Source of the DNA: Herbidospora sakaeratensis
GTDB lineage: Bacteria > Actinomycetota > Actinomycetes > Streptosporangiales > Streptosporangiaceae
DNA: 38,618 bases
Assembly (NCBI RefSeq): GCF_001570525.1
Contig: NZ_BBXC01000012.1
Coordinates: 1-38,618 of the forward strand
Reading direction: 5' to 3'
The translations under genes and the position numbers were made by a program. Below the pieces are notes generated by a model. It saw nothing but the letters and a program-made list of their open reading frames with translations. It ran no database searches and was not told the origin of the DNA. Shown here in pieces: positions 1-8,172 of the stretch (its first letter is position 1; each line of letters begins with the position of its first letter).

Positions 1-28
1 GGGTTATTCGTGTGGGGGTGTTTTCTCT

Positions 29-107
29 GCCCGGCCATGCGGCCGGGCTTTCGTCGTTTTTCTACCGAAGGCGTTTCATGGGGTGAGCCCAGCCGTTTGG
101 CTGGGCT
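29..107 (+). repeat. Two terminator-like hairpins with a shared tail
   Basis: Two perfect stem-loops sit 38 bases apart. The first pairs GCCCGGCC (29-36) with GGCCGGGC (41-48) across a 4-nt loop. The second pairs AGCCCAGCC (86-94) with GGCTGGGCT (99-107), also with a 4-nt loop. Both are followed on the plus strand by the same tail, TTTCGTCGTTT, so they resemble rho-independent terminators reading rightward. No gene inside the window ends in front of them. The first may end a gene lying before position 1; the second has no obvious client. Confidence 0.7.
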
Positions 108-133
108 TTCGTCGTTTCCAGGGCGCGTGCAAG

Positions 134-247
134 CTGCCGGCACGCCATCGGGTATCGGCCTGGCGTCAGCGGGGAGGGCCGGCTTTGGTGGTTGCGGGTG
201 TTGTTCTGGCTCGGCCGCGCGGCCGGTCTTTCGTCGTCTCTGCGGCA
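134..247 (+). repeat. Imperfect ~112-bp direct repeat, copy 1
   Basis: This segment runs from a CCGGCACGCC motif through GGCCTGGCGTCAG and GGGCCGGCTT to a CGGCC/GGCCG hairpin (212-225) with a TTTCGTCGTC tail. A second copy with the same order of motifs starts at 279, an offset of about 145 bases. Identity by eye is roughly three quarters. The hairpin stem bases differ between copies while pairing is largely kept, which points to selection on RNA structure. No coding role is supported. Confidence 0.65.
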
Positions 248-255
248 TCTGTTTG

Positions 256-293
256 AAGGCGTGCCGGCTGGACTTAGGCTTCCGGCACGCCTT
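256..293 (+). repeat. 12-bp stem hairpin between the repeats
   Basis: AAGGCGTGCCGG (256-267) is a perfect reverse complement of CCGGCACGCCTT (282-293), with a 14-nt loop. The 3' arm overlaps the start of repeat copy 2. A weaker, bulged version of the same hairpin exists before copy 1 (GGCGCGTGC at about 122 with GCACGCC at about 140), so the repeating unit seems to contain two hairpins. Confidence 0.65.
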
Positions 294-390
294 CGGTATG
301 GGCCTGGCGTCAGGCGCGAGGGCCGGCTTCGTAGTTTGCGCGTGTTCTTGGAGCCCGGTCATCCGGCCGGGCTTCGTGCGTTCTGCGGCA
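279..390 (+). repeat. Imperfect ~112-bp direct repeat, copy 2
   Basis: This is the second copy of the unit at 134-247. It ends in a hairpin pairing GCCCGGTC (353-360) with GGCCGGGC (365-372), including one G-U pair, followed by TTCGTGCGTTCTGCGG. The hairpin is the same family as those at 29, 86, 212 and 829. Confidence 0.65.
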
Positions 391-828
391 ATGCTGCGGC
401 TCCGCTGCCCCGGCGGCACTCCCGGGGAGACGTGAGGGCTACCAGACGGCACACCGCTGGGCTGTGTCGTTCGTAAGTTGGCACCGACAGAGTTCACTGG
501 TCTCGGCCTGGATCTTCTAGGGGTGACACTCCCTGTCCCCTGGACAGATGCCCACCTTCAACGGCACGACCGCGAGGCCGAGTCGAGATGGATCCCCGTT
601 TTCATGGCTCACATCGTCGTGGCTCCGCGTCGGCCCTGACCTCTGCCGATCGCCGGCGTTGGCTCTGCCATGCGTAGGCGCACGTTTCGTCGGCCACGGC
701 CGGTGCTCCTGGTTCGCGGGAACCTGGCCGTTCGAATCCAGCAGAGGCACGAGGCCGGCCGCTGAGCAGCCGACCTTGTGCCTGCCCGTCGCCCCCCACG
801 GGGCAGTTGGTGCGGGACCCCGGTCCCA
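391..828. other. Intergenic stretch without a credible gene
   Basis: The open frames here have no ribosome binding site or recognisable domain. One small inverted repeat is visible: CTGTCC (533-538), 3-nt spacer, GGACAG (542-547), a possible operator. A GTTCGAATCC motif at 730-739 looks like a tRNA T-loop but has no matching stem. Nothing else can be supported. Confidence 0.5.
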
Positions 829-848
829 GCCCGGCCATACGGCCGGGC
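829..848 (-). terminator. Hairpin just after the glycosyltransferase stop
   Basis: GCCCGGCC (829-836) pairs with GGCCGGGC (841-848) around a 4-nt loop. It lies 4 bases beyond the stop codon of the minus-strand glycosyltransferase and probably ends its transcript. It has no U-run in that direction. It is almost identical to the hairpin at 29-48 at the far end of the array. Confidence 0.6.
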
Positions 849-852
849 TTCG

Positions 853-2064
853 TCATGTCCGGAGGCGCGCCTCCGCGGCCAGCTTCAACACGTGGTTCGC
901 CGCGATCCTCGCGCCGTCGGTGCGCATCTCCTCGGCCAGGCCGGCGGCGTTGTTGGCGAGGTCAGGCCACAGCGCCTCGCTCAGCGCCACCGTCAGGGAC
1001 TCGGCCGTCGGCACCCCGGGAGGGTGGGCGATGCCCACGTTCAGACGATGCACCCGCTGAGCCCAGTAGTACTGGTCGTACACCTGCGGAACCACCACCT
1101 GCGGCGCCCCGCCCAGCGCGGCCGCCGTCGTCCCGGCGCCGCCGTGGTGGACGACCGCGGCCACCCGGCGGAAGAGGGCCTGCTGGTTCACCTCGCCGAT
1201 CGACAGGACGTCCGGGCAGGGCTCGGCGGGCAGCAGGTCGGCCCAGCCTCGGGACAGGACGGCCCGCCGCCCGGTCGCTCTGGCCGCTTCGAGCATCGCC
1301 TCGGCCAGCCCCCGGGGTGCCCGGATGCTGCCGAAGCCGAAGTACACCGGTGGGTCGCCGGCGTCGAGGAAGGCCGACAGTTCGGCTGACAGGGGGCGGT
1401 CATCGGGGAGGATCCACGCCCCCGTCTGCACCACGTCGCCGAACGGCTCGGGCCAGGGGGCCAAGGTCGGGTCGGCGGCCAGGATCGGGTGGTCGGCGAA
1501 GATGTGGGCGCGTACGTCGGTCACCGGGCTCAGGCCCAGTGTCGTGCGGTGGTTGTTGAGGGCTGCTCCGAAGCTCGCGGTGAAGCGGGCGGCGTCTTCG
1601 GCCCACAACGTCTGGTTGTCGCCTTCGACCGGCGGCAGGCCGGGTGCGGGGGCCGGGGCGTGGTGGACGGAAGGGAACACGATCGGGCAGAAGGCCGTGA
1701 AGACGTACGGGATCTCAAGGACCTCGGCGACCGAGCGGGCGGCGACCTGGATGGCGGTGGCGGCCACGATGAGGTCGCAGTCCTTCGCGGCGGTCATCAC
1801 GGTCTCGAACTGGGCCGTCACGGAGGCTTCCGCCAGGCGGCGGAGCTGCTCCGGGGTGGGCGGGGTGGCTGGGGTGGCGGCGGTCAGGGTGCGGAGTTCG
1901 GGGCCGATCGGGGTGACCGGCAGGCCGAGGCCCTCGATCCAGTCGCGGAAGTCGGGTGGGACGCACAGGCGGACGTCCTGGCCGAGGGCGCGGAGTTCCG
2001 TGGCGAGCGCCACCAGCGGCTGGACGTCGCCCCGTGAGCCGATGGTCGACAGCAGTACGCGCAT
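853..2064 (-). CDS. rgt: GT1 glycosyltransferase, probable rifamycin glycosyltransferase
   Basis: A 403-residue UDP-sugar glycosyltransferase of the GT1/UGT family, GT-B fold, cytoplasmic. The N-terminus begins MRVLLSTIGSRGDVQPL, the classic acceptor-domain start. The sugar-nucleotide site is HHGGAGTT (about 306-313), followed by PQVYDQYYWA. The frame stays open to 2334, but the ATG at 2064 is chosen because an AGGGGG ribosome binding site precedes it and the promoter lies inside the longer frame. The family acts on hydrophobic natural products. The specific assignment to rifamycin rests on the RAE-like element 53 bases upstream: RAE sites mark rifamycin-inducible resistance genes in actinomycetes, including the glycosyltransferase Rgt, which inactivates rifampicin by O-glycosylation. 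The fold is certain; the substrate is inferred from the promoter. Alternatives are glycosylation of another macrolide-like or polyketide compound. Confidence 0.75.
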   Translation of the reverse strand: MRVLLSTIGSRGDVQPLVALATELRALGQDVRLCVPPDFRDWIEGLGLPVTPIGPELRTLTAATPATPPTPEQLRRLAEASVTAQFETVMTAAKDCDLIVAATAIQVAARSVAEVLEIPYVFTAFCPIVFPSVHHAPAPAPGLPPVEGDNQTLWAEDAARFTASFGAALNNHRTTLGLSPVTDVRAHIFADHPILAADPTLAPWPEPFGDVVQTGAWILPDDRPLSAELSAFLDAGDPPVYFGFGSIRAPRGLAEAMLEAARATGRRAVLSRGWADLLPAEPCPDVLSIGEVNQQALFRRVAAVVHHGGAGTTAAALGGAPQVVVPQVYDQYYWAQRVHRLNVGIAHPPGVPTAESLTVALSEALWPDLANNAAGLAEEMRTDGARIAANHVLKLAAEARLRT

Positions 2065-2116
2065 GGGTGTTTTCCCCCTGGAAGTGGTTCGGGCCACCGA
2101 TTGTGCGGGGTCACGG

Positions 2117-2135
2117 GGGTCTTGCGGCAAGCCCG
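2117..2135 (-). promoter_or_regulatory. Rifamycin-associated element (RAE)-like inverted repeat
   Basis: On the plus strand this reads GGGTCTTGCGGCAAGCCCG. It matches the RAE consensus as I remember it (GGGGCTTGCGGCAAGGCCC) at 16 of 19 positions, with the CTTGCGGCAAG core intact. It sits 53 bases before the glycosyltransferase start, where the -35 box would be. A plausible -10 (CACAAT, gene strand, plus coordinates 2100-2105) follows about 19 bases after the TTGCCG inside the element. RAE sites are known to drive rifamycin-inducible expression. Confidence 0.75.
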
Positions 2136-2602
2136 GGCGTCCGCTATAGGTTGAAAGTGGCGGGGAGTATGAGGTGCCCCCGCAGTCTTCGCCTTCGGTG
2201 CCCGACGGGCATTCCCGCATATATGGCGCTCCGGTGGGCACGGGTAGTTCCCATGATCTGTGCAATTCGTCCGGGGGATCCGGTTGGTCACGCTCTGTGG
2301 TCGGAGTTCGTTGTCCAGCGAATTGATTCGGCACTCGAATAATCTGTTTAGCGAATGCCGCATTTCCGCCACAATGGTGCTCATCGTCGATCTGGTTATC
2401 TGACCTTCCAGCAGGCGGAAGCTCGTCGGGTTACCCTTGAATGGCTGGTCGGTAAACGAATCTACGGTGCAGGCGCGCATGTCACGGGGCAACTGACGAC
2501 CCGCGACAAAGAGAATCCCATGTATAGGCGTGTCGAGTCGCCATAAGAGAATGGTCGGTTAGCGTCCCTTGTGTCGGGACAAACCCGGAAAGGACGAAGC
2601 CG
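2136..2602. other. Divergent intergenic region of lower GC
   Basis: This stretch lies between the divergently transcribed glycosyltransferase and sepF-like genes and is less GC-rich than its surroundings. A 63-codon frame at 2355-2546 has mixed third positions unlike the neighbouring genes and no ribosome binding site, so it is not called. The stretch probably holds the promoters of both genes; no further element is clear. Confidence 0.5.
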
Positions 2603-2986
2603 ATGGGGGCAGTGCGCAAGGTAGCGACCTACCTTGGCCTGGGCGGAGCCGAGCAATATTCGGAAGAGCCCTATGGGGAAGAGGAATACGAAGACGATTG
2701 GATGCCGGCCTCGGAAAGGGCCGCGAAACGCTGGCAGCCGGCGGGCGAACCGTCGCGAATCGTGATGGTACGCCCGAGGAAGTACGACGACGCGCTCACC
2801 GTGGGCCGTCACTTCCGCGAGGGCCACACGATCGTGATGGACGTCGCGACGATGTCGACCCTGGAGGCGACCAGAATGGTCGACTTCGCGGCCGGCCTCG
2901 CTTATGGCTGTGAGGGTCGCATCGAGCGGATCGCCGACAAGGTGTTCCTGCTCACGCCGTCGAACGTCGAAGTGACCACCGCCTAA
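2603..2986 (+). CDS. SepF-like cell division protein
   Basis: A 127-residue protein of the SepF (YlmF) family. SepF binds the FtsZ C-terminal tail and helps tether the Z-ring to the membrane. Residues 1-50 are acidic and tyrosine-rich (EEPYGEEEYEDD). The SepF core covers about residues 50-122, with the motifs RIVMVRPRKYDDA, VMDVATMSTLEATRMVDFAAG and KVFLLTPSNVEV. At 127 residues it is shorter than the main actinobacterial SepF of the ftsZ cluster, and no division genes are nearby. It therefore looks like one of the extra SepF paralogues (SepF2/SepF3 type) that filamentous actinomycetes carry. The ATG has a GGAAAGGA ribosome binding site. It stands alone, followed by a hairpin. Confidence 0.88.
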   Translation: MGAVRKVATYLGLGGAEQYSEEPYGEEEYEDDWMPASERAAKRWQPAGEPSRIVMVRPRKYDDALTVGRHFREGHTIVMDVATMSTLEATRMVDFAAGLAYGCEGRIERIADKVFLLTPSNVEVTTA

Positions 2987-3004
2987 CGGTCACCTCGCCG
3001 AGCG

Positions 3005-3037
3005 GGTGGAGAGGCGACGCCGAGGCCTCTCACCACC
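3005..3037 (+). terminator. Hairpin after the sepF-like gene
   Basis: GAGAGGC (3009-3015) pairs with GCCTCTC (3025-3031), extended by GGTG (3005-3008) with CACC (3034-3037) across a 2-nt bulge. It starts 18 bases after the stop. There is no U-run, as is common in actinomycetes. The rest of the gap to 3299 shows no gene. Confidence 0.55.
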
Positions 3038-3299
3038 CACCCCTCGCCGGCCCCTCCGCCGGCCGCACACGTACGACCGTCCGACACTCAGGGGAATGTT
3101 CCGACCAGCCCCGACCGACCATTCGACCCGGCTTGCGAGGGATTCCGCAGGCCGGGTCTCTCGTTCTTCCCCGAAAATCCGGATTGCTCCACCGGTGACC
3201 GCGAGATACCGAAGTACGACAATCCTGGCTCCGGCCCTGATCGAGGCTGTGCGAAGCACCGCTTCAGGGCCTGGTGCGCGTGGCCGCTTTCAGACCTGG

Positions 3300-4616
3300 C
3301 TAACCGGCGCGTGGCCCGCGTTTCAACAGCCGCCCGACTTCGGCGACGTCGGAAATGGCCTGGTCTCGGCGCGTTTTGGCCTCACGGGCATATTCGTGCA
3401 GGGCCCAGACCGCTGAAGTGGCCAGTTCGTGGAGTTCGGCCACTTGTGCGTTGACCAATGCCAGATCGGCCTTCTCACGGCCGCGGAAGCGCCACAACAA
3501 CCACGCCCCCAAAGCGCCTATTCCGACTCCGACGACCGCCAGGATCATCGAGAGGACGAAACCGAGCGTGAAGACGACCAGGCCGCCGAGCGCGGCCAGA
3601 TAACCGGGCATGGGCGACGGACGCCGCGGAATGTAGCCGGCCATGATGCGGCGCTCGGCGTCGGCCATCGCCTCGGCGTCGGGGCCGTCGGGACGCAGCG
3701 TGATCGAGTGCCCGAGGATCGGCAGGACCAGCGTCTCGGGCTGCTCGGCGTCGGTGCGGTCGGCGAGATGGGCCGCCGCGGTGCTGATCGCGGGGGCCGC
3801 GACGTGGAGCGCGAGCGCCGCCAGGTAGGGGTCGGCGCCGGGCTTCAGGTCGTCGAGCAGGTGGCCGTTCAGAGCGCTCAACGGGCCCTCGGGTTCGGGG
3901 GAGCCGACGAGGGCCGACAACACCGCCATCGGCTCGGTGTCGGGCCACACCGCGCGGGTCTTCGACAACGCGCCCGTGGGGGGCGGCACGGAGGTGATCT
4001 CCTCACACCGGTGGCGGAGCCTGGCCAGCCGGGTGGCGGCCTGCACGGGGCAGCCCAGCTCCGGGATCTGGGCCAGCTCGGGGAAGTCGTTCAGCGACGG
4101 CGGCACCACCAGGCCGGGTTCGGCCGGGACGAGCGCCTTCAGCCACACGTCGTCGTCGTGGAGCACCTCGACCGCGTCGAGCTTGCGCAGTACGAAGATC
4201 TTGCCGGCCGGTCCGTAGGCTCCCCGGGCGGCGGCCAGCCACAACGCGCGCTGGCCCGCCGTGACCGGGTGTTCGGAGGACAGGTCGCCGAAGGCGGTGC
4301 CGAGCCACGAGGCGTGGATGCGGTCGCCGTGGCCGCAGACGGCTAAGGCCAGGCACAGGAACAGCGCCGTCTTGGCGCCGTCGAGCTGGGCGGCCTCGGA
4401 CAGCGGCTCCATCGCGTCGTCGCCGCTGAGGATCAGCGCCAGGGCGCGGACGGCGGGGGAGAGCCAGTAGCCCGGGACGTCGATCGCCCCGGGCGGTGGC
4501 GGCGGCGGTCCGCCGTCGGCGGTGAGGTGGACGAGCAGCGCTTCGGCGTAGCGGTGCAGCTCAGTGGTGTCGGCGCTGCCGGACGACCCCGGCCGGGCTG
4601 TTACATCCATGCTCAC
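3300..4616 (-). CDS. Membrane protein of unknown function
   Basis: A 438-residue protein I do not recognise. Residues 1-330 are soluble and mostly helical, with a run of six prolines near residue 40. Two hydrophobic segments (about 338-355 and 358-375) form a hairpin, followed by a charged, probably coiled-coil tail (about 380-430). The soluble part would precede the membrane hairpin on the cytoplasmic side, as no signal peptide is seen. The GTG at 4616 is preferred: a GGGGGAG site lies 7 bases ahead, whereas the ATG six bases inside would be too far away. It follows argS by 119 bases on the same strand. The frame stays open upstream through argS, but that part is antiparallel to nothing and simply reads argS out of frame. 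Confidence 0.75.
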   Translation of the reverse strand: MSMDVTARPGSSGSADTTELHRYAEALLVHLTADGGPPPPPPGAIDVPGYWLSPAVRALALILSGDDAMEPLSEAAQLDGAKTALFLCLALAVCGHGDRIHASWLGTAFGDLSSEHPVTAGQRALWLAAARGAYGPAGKIFVLRKLDAVEVLHDDDVWLKALVPAEPGLVVPPSLNDFPELAQIPELGCPVQAATRLARLRHRCEEITSVPPPTGALSKTRAVWPDTEPMAVLSALVGSPEPEGPLSALNGHLLDDLKPGADPYLAALALHVAAPAISTAAAHLADRTDAEQPETLVLPILGHSITLRPDGPDAEAMADAERRIMAGYIPRRPSPMPGYLAALGGLVVFTLGFVLSMILAVVGVGIGALGAWLLWRFRGREKADLALVNAQVAELHELATSAVWALHEYAREAKTRRDQAISDVAEVGRLLKRGPRAG

Positions 4617-4735
4617 GCGCTGACTCCCCCACGGCAGGTGGACGTCTGCTTTACGCACCGCAGACGCTCCCTTGACCGCGCCCACACTAGACGGCCGTGA
4701 CCTGTTCGTGTTCTGAGGCGCGCCGATCCGCGGAT

Positions 4736-6457
4736 TTACATCCGCTCGGGCGCCTCGATCCCCAGGAGGTCGAGGCCCTGCACGAGCACCCGCATGGTCA
4801 GCTGCGACAGCGCGAGCCGGGACTGACGCGCCTCGTCGGAGTCGGCCTTGAGCACCGGGTTGTTGTCGTAGAAGGTGGTGAACGCGCTGGCCAGGTCGAA
4901 CAGGTAGGCGCCCAGGCGGTGGGGCTCGTTGCGGGCGCCCACCTCGGCGACGACCGGGCCGAAGCCGAGCAGCTGCAGGGCCAGGGCGCGTTCGGCCGGG
5001 TGGGTGATGACGATCGGCCCGTAGGAGGCGGCCGGGTCGTATTCGCCGCGCCGGAAGATGGAGCGGATGCGCGCGGTGGCGTACTGGAGGTAGGGGCCGG
5101 TGTTGCCGGTCAGGGCGAGCATGCGGTCGAAGTCGAAGACGTACTCGCTGTCGTGGCTGACCGACAGGTCGGCGTACTTGACCGCGCCCATGGCGACGGC
5201 GTGGGCGATCTCGGTGCGGGTGGCGTCGTCGTAGTCGCGCTCGGCCAGGACGGCCGCGGCCCGGCTCTCGGCCTCGTCGAGAAGTTCGAGCAGCTTGATC
5301 GACTTGCCGGCCCTGGTCTTGAACATCTTGCCGTCGCTGCCGAGCACGCTGCCGATCTGGACGTGTTCGGCCGAGACGTGGTCGGGCAACCAGCCGGCCA
5401 TCTTCGCCGAGGCGAACAACATCTGCATGTGGAGCGACTGGGTGACGCCGATGACGTAGAGGATGCGGTCGGCCTTGAGGTCCTGCACCCGGTAGCGCAT
5501 GGTGGCCATGTCGGTGGTCGCGTATCCGTACCCGCCATCGGATTTTCTGATCATGAACGGGAGCGGAGCGCCCTCGCGCCCGGTGAAGCCGGGCGGGAAG
5601 ACGCACAACGCGCCGTCGCTGATCTCGGCGATGCCGCGCTCCTGCAGGTCGTCGCAGACCTGCGCGAGGGCGTGGTTGTACATGCTCTCGCCGGCGATGT
5701 CGTCGTCGGTCAGGGTGACGCCGAGCTGGACGTAGACCTTGTTGAAGTAGCGGACCGTGGCGTCCATGAAGATGCGCCACAGGCGCATGGTCTCGGGGTC
5801 TTCGGCCTGGAGGGTCACCACGCGGGCGCGGGCCCTGCGGTTGAACTCGGCGTCGCCGTCGAACTTGGCGCGGGCGGCCTGGTAGTAGTCGTTGCCGTTG
5901 CCGGCCTCGAGCTGGGCGACCGCCGCCTCCTCGCCCATGTCGAGGAGGTGCTCGATGAGCATGCCGAACGGGGTGCCCCAGTCGCCGAGGTGGTTCTGCC
6001 TGACGACCCGGTTGCCGAGATGCTCCTGTACGCGGACCAGCGCGTCGCCCACGACGGTGGTGCGCAGGTGGCCGACGTGCATCTCCTTGGCGGCGTTGGG
6101 CGCGGAGTAGTCGACCACGACCGTCTTCGACGGGAGCTCGCGGGCCACGCCGAGCCGGTCGTCGGCGAGCATGTCGCCGGCCTGGGCGGCGATCCACGAG
6201 TCGTGGAAGCGCAGGTTGAGGAAGCCGGGGCCGCTCACCTCGACGGTGCCGGGCAGGTCGAGGTTGGCGGCGATCTCCTGGGCCACATCTCGCGGCGCGC
6301 GTCGGAGTCGCTTGGCCAGGCTCATCGCGACGTTCGCCTGGTAGTCGGCGAACTGGGAGGGCCTGATCAGCGGATCCTCGGCGGCGTATTCCTGGCCGAA
6401 CGCGGTGGCCAGCGCCTGCTGGACACGCTCGGCGAGCACGAGTTGTGGGTCGGTCAT
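4736..6457 (-). CDS. argS: Arginyl-tRNA synthetase
   Basis: A 573-residue class I aminoacyl-tRNA synthetase that charges tRNA-Arg. The N-terminal Add-1 domain (about 1-105) is followed by the catalytic Rossmann fold with SAPNAAKEMHVGH, the HIGH motif reading HVGH at 127-130. The KMSKS region is degenerate (KMFKTRAGKS), as is normal for ArgRS. The C-terminal anticodon-binding domain includes TGNTGPYLQYATARI and ends LLGIEAPERM, the family's standard ending. Length is typical. The ATG at 6457 is chosen; an in-frame TTG two codons earlier is possible. It lies 41 bases after plsX on the same strand and may share its transcript. This argS is not next to lysA/hom, the common actinobacterial arrangement. 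Confidence 0.96.
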   Translation of the reverse strand: MTDPQLVLAERVQQALATAFGQEYAAEDPLIRPSQFADYQANVAMSLAKRLRRAPRDVAQEIAANLDLPGTVEVSGPGFLNLRFHDSWIAAQAGDMLADDRLGVARELPSKTVVVDYSAPNAAKEMHVGHLRTTVVGDALVRVQEHLGNRVVRQNHLGDWGTPFGMLIEHLLDMGEEAAVAQLEAGNGNDYYQAARAKFDGDAEFNRRARARVVTLQAEDPETMRLWRIFMDATVRYFNKVYVQLGVTLTDDDIAGESMYNHALAQVCDDLQERGIAEISDGALCVFPPGFTGREGAPLPFMIRKSDGGYGYATTDMATMRYRVQDLKADRILYVIGVTQSLHMQMLFASAKMAGWLPDHVSAEHVQIGSVLGSDGKMFKTRAGKSIKLLELLDEAESRAAAVLAERDYDDATRTEIAHAVAMGAVKYADLSVSHDSEYVFDFDRMLALTGNTGPYLQYATARIRSIFRRGEYDPAASYGPIVITHPAERALALQLLGFGPVVAEVGARNEPHRLGAYLFDLASAFTTFYDNNPVLKADSDEARQSRLALSQLTMRVLVQGLDLLGIEAPERM

Positions 6458-6498
6458 ACACAAAGCCTAGCGACGCGCAACCGCCGTCGTCGCCAGGG

Positions 6499-7545
6499 TT
6501 ACCGCCGGTCGGAGAACCACAACCGGTGGGACCTGGGGATGGCCGCGATGCGCTCGCCGACCCTGTCGACGACGCCCTCGCCGGCCAGCCGGGCGGCCAG
6601 TTCGCAGGCCGCCGCGACCCCCTTCGCGCGGGAGGAGCCGTGGGCGATCACCACGCAGCCGTTGAGGCCGAGCAGCACCGCGCCGCCGTGCGCCTCGGGG
6701 TCGAGACGTTCGTAGAGGCCGCGCAGGCGGGGGCGCTGGAGGAGGCCGCCGAATTTGGCGACCGCGCTGCCGTCGACGGCCTGGCGGAGCTGGCCGAAGG
6801 CGTAGCGCACGCTGCCCTCCATGGTCTTGAGCGCCACGTTGCCGGTGAAGCCGTCGGCGACGATCACCTCGACGCGGCCCGACAGCAGGTCGTGGCCCTC
6901 GACGTTGCCGGCGAAGTGGATGCCGGGGGCGGTCTCCAGCAGTTCGTGGGCGCGTTTGACGACCTTGTTGCCCTTCTCGGCCTCGGCGCCGATGGTGAGC
7001 AGGCCGACACGGGGGTTGTCGTGGCCGAGGGCGGTGGCGACGTAGGCGACACCCAGGTGCGCGAACTGCACCAGCATCTCGGGCTTGGCGTCGGCGTTGG
7101 CGCCCGCGTCGAGCAGGATCGTCGGATCGGGGACGGTGGGCAGCGCGACGGCGATGGCGGGGCGGAGCACGCCCGGCTGGGTCTTGAGGCGCAGTTTGGC
7201 GGTGGCGACGACGCCGCCCGTCGAGCCCGCCGACACGACCGCCGAGGCGTCGCCTCTGCGGACGAGGTGGCAGGCGACGGCGATGCTGGAGCGGGGGCGG
7301 CGGAGGCTGGCGAGGGCGCCCTCGTCCATGGAGATCGCCTCTTCGGCGCGGACGATGGGGATCTCGGACGCGGCGCCGTACCGGGACAGGAGGTCGTGGA
7401 GCGGGCGGGGCTGGCCGACCAGTACGACCGGGATCCCGAGCTCCCTGACGGCCACGACGGCCCCCGCGACGATCTGTTCTGGCGCGTGGTCGCCGCCCAT
7501 GGCGTCGAGCGCGACCGGCGACGATACGGCCACGGCGCCATCCAA
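6499..7545 (-). CDS. plsX: Phosphate acyltransferase PlsX
   Basis: A protein of up to 348 residues that makes acyl-phosphate from acyl-ACP for glycerolipid synthesis, acting at the membrane surface. Family motifs are clear: VALDAMGGDHAPEQIVAGA at the N-terminus, SAGSTGGVVATA, LLDAGANADAKPEMLVQFA, GNVEGHDLLSGRVEVIVADGFTGNVALK, and the C-terminal LLGLNGCVVIAHGSS. The start is uncertain: the longest form begins at TTG (7545) with a weak site, and a GTG four codons in (7533) is an alternative. plsX usually precedes rpmF, rnc or fab genes; here it lies between a DUF1707 gene and argS, so it may be a second copy. Confidence 0.93.
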   Translation of the reverse strand: MDGAVAVSSPVALDAMGGDHAPEQIVAGAVVAVRELGIPVVLVGQPRPLHDLLSRYGAASEIPIVRAEEAISMDEGALASLRRPRSSIAVACHLVRRGDASAVVSAGSTGGVVATAKLRLKTQPGVLRPAIAVALPTVPDPTILLDAGANADAKPEMLVQFAHLGVAYVATALGHDNPRVGLLTIGAEAEKGNKVVKRAHELLETAPGIHFAGNVEGHDLLSGRVEVIVADGFTGNVALKTMEGSVRYAFGQLRQAVDGSAVAKFGGLLQRPRLRGLYERLDPEAHGGAVLLGLNGCVVIAHGSSRAKGVAAACELAARLAGEGVVDRVGERIAAIPRSHRLWFSDRR

Positions 7546-7608
7546 TCGATCCGGGAATCTCAGTGAATGGTAGGCGGGGCGGGTCGATGCGCCGTCCGTC
7601 GGCTCGCC

Positions 7609-8172
7609 CTATCCGCGCAGATTCGGGTCCCACACCTTTCGGGACACGATGACCTTGGAGAAGGCCGCGTTGCCCGTCACCCGGATCACCGGGCCGTCGT
7701 CCTTCTCGCCGCCCGAGACGACGCGTTTCGCGAAGACGGCGCTGCCGTCGTCGATGACGTTGGCGTTGTCGGGCACGCGGATGATGACCTTGCTGAACGC
7801 GGCGCTGATGTCGACGGTGATCTCGCGGCCGGGCAGCACCGCGCCGCTCAGGTCGATGATCAGCGCGCCGAAGCGGGCCCGAAGGCGAAGGTGGCGGCCG
7901 GGCACCCAGCGGCCGTTCTTGATGACCTTGCTGAACGCGGCGGTGATGTTCTTGCGGCCGACGTCGGCCGGGGCGGCGTTCGCGACGGTCGACGGCAGGT
8001 CTTTGGTGATCGGGACCAGTTCGCCCATGGTGACCGCGCCGTAGGTGGCTTCGAGGCGGTCGGCGTGCTCGGCCGTGGTGAGGCGGCCGGTGGCCAGGCC
8101 CTCGGCGATGATCGCCGCCACCCGGTCGCGGTCGGCGTCGGAGGCGCGCTGACCTGGGTCTTCTGTCGTCAC
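7609..8172 (-). CDS. DUF1707 protein with C-terminal beta repeats
   Basis: A 187-residue cytosolic protein. Residues about 8-60 form a DUF1707 domain (RASDADRDR, EGLATGRLTTAEHADRLE), common in actinobacteria and of unknown biochemistry. The rest resembles the C-terminal domain of LiaF-like cell-wall stress proteins. A motif AAFSKVI recurs three times (ITAAFSKVIKN, ISAAFSKVIIR, GNAAFSKVIVS), which fits a repetitive beta-solenoid or sheet. The GTG at 8172 is the start that gives the standard DUF1707 N-terminus. It is the first of the minus-strand genes leading to plsX (63 bases later). Confidence 0.85.
   Translation of the reverse strand: MTTEDPGQRASDADRDRVAAIIAEGLATGRLTTAEHADRLEATYGAVTMGELVPITKDLPSTVANAAPADVGRKNITAAFSKVIKNGRWVPGRHLRLRARFGALIIDLSGAVLPGREITVDISAAFSKVIIRVPDNANVIDDGSAVFAKRVVSGGEKDDGPVIRVTGNAAFSKVIVSRKVWDPNLRG

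Noticed and set aside
10..435. A 141-codon open frame with repeated RPGF-like segments
   Set aside because: It lies across the hairpin repeats; the protein-level repetition is a consequence of the DNA repeats. No ribosome binding site or domain.
730..739. GTTCGAATCC, a tRNA T-loop-like motif
   Set aside because: The flanking bases do not form the T stem and no acceptor, anticodon or D arms are found.
2065..2334. N-terminal extension of the glycosyltransferase frame
   Set aside because: The extension covers the RAE, the -10 and the ribosome binding site and has no family similarity.
2355..2546. A 63-codon frame before the sepF-like gene
   Set aside because: Third-position GC is far below that of neighbouring genes and no start signal is present.
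4617..6461. Continuation of the membrane-protein frame through argS
   Set aside because: It is argS read in another frame, giving an Arg/Pro-rich sequence; argS itself is unambiguous.
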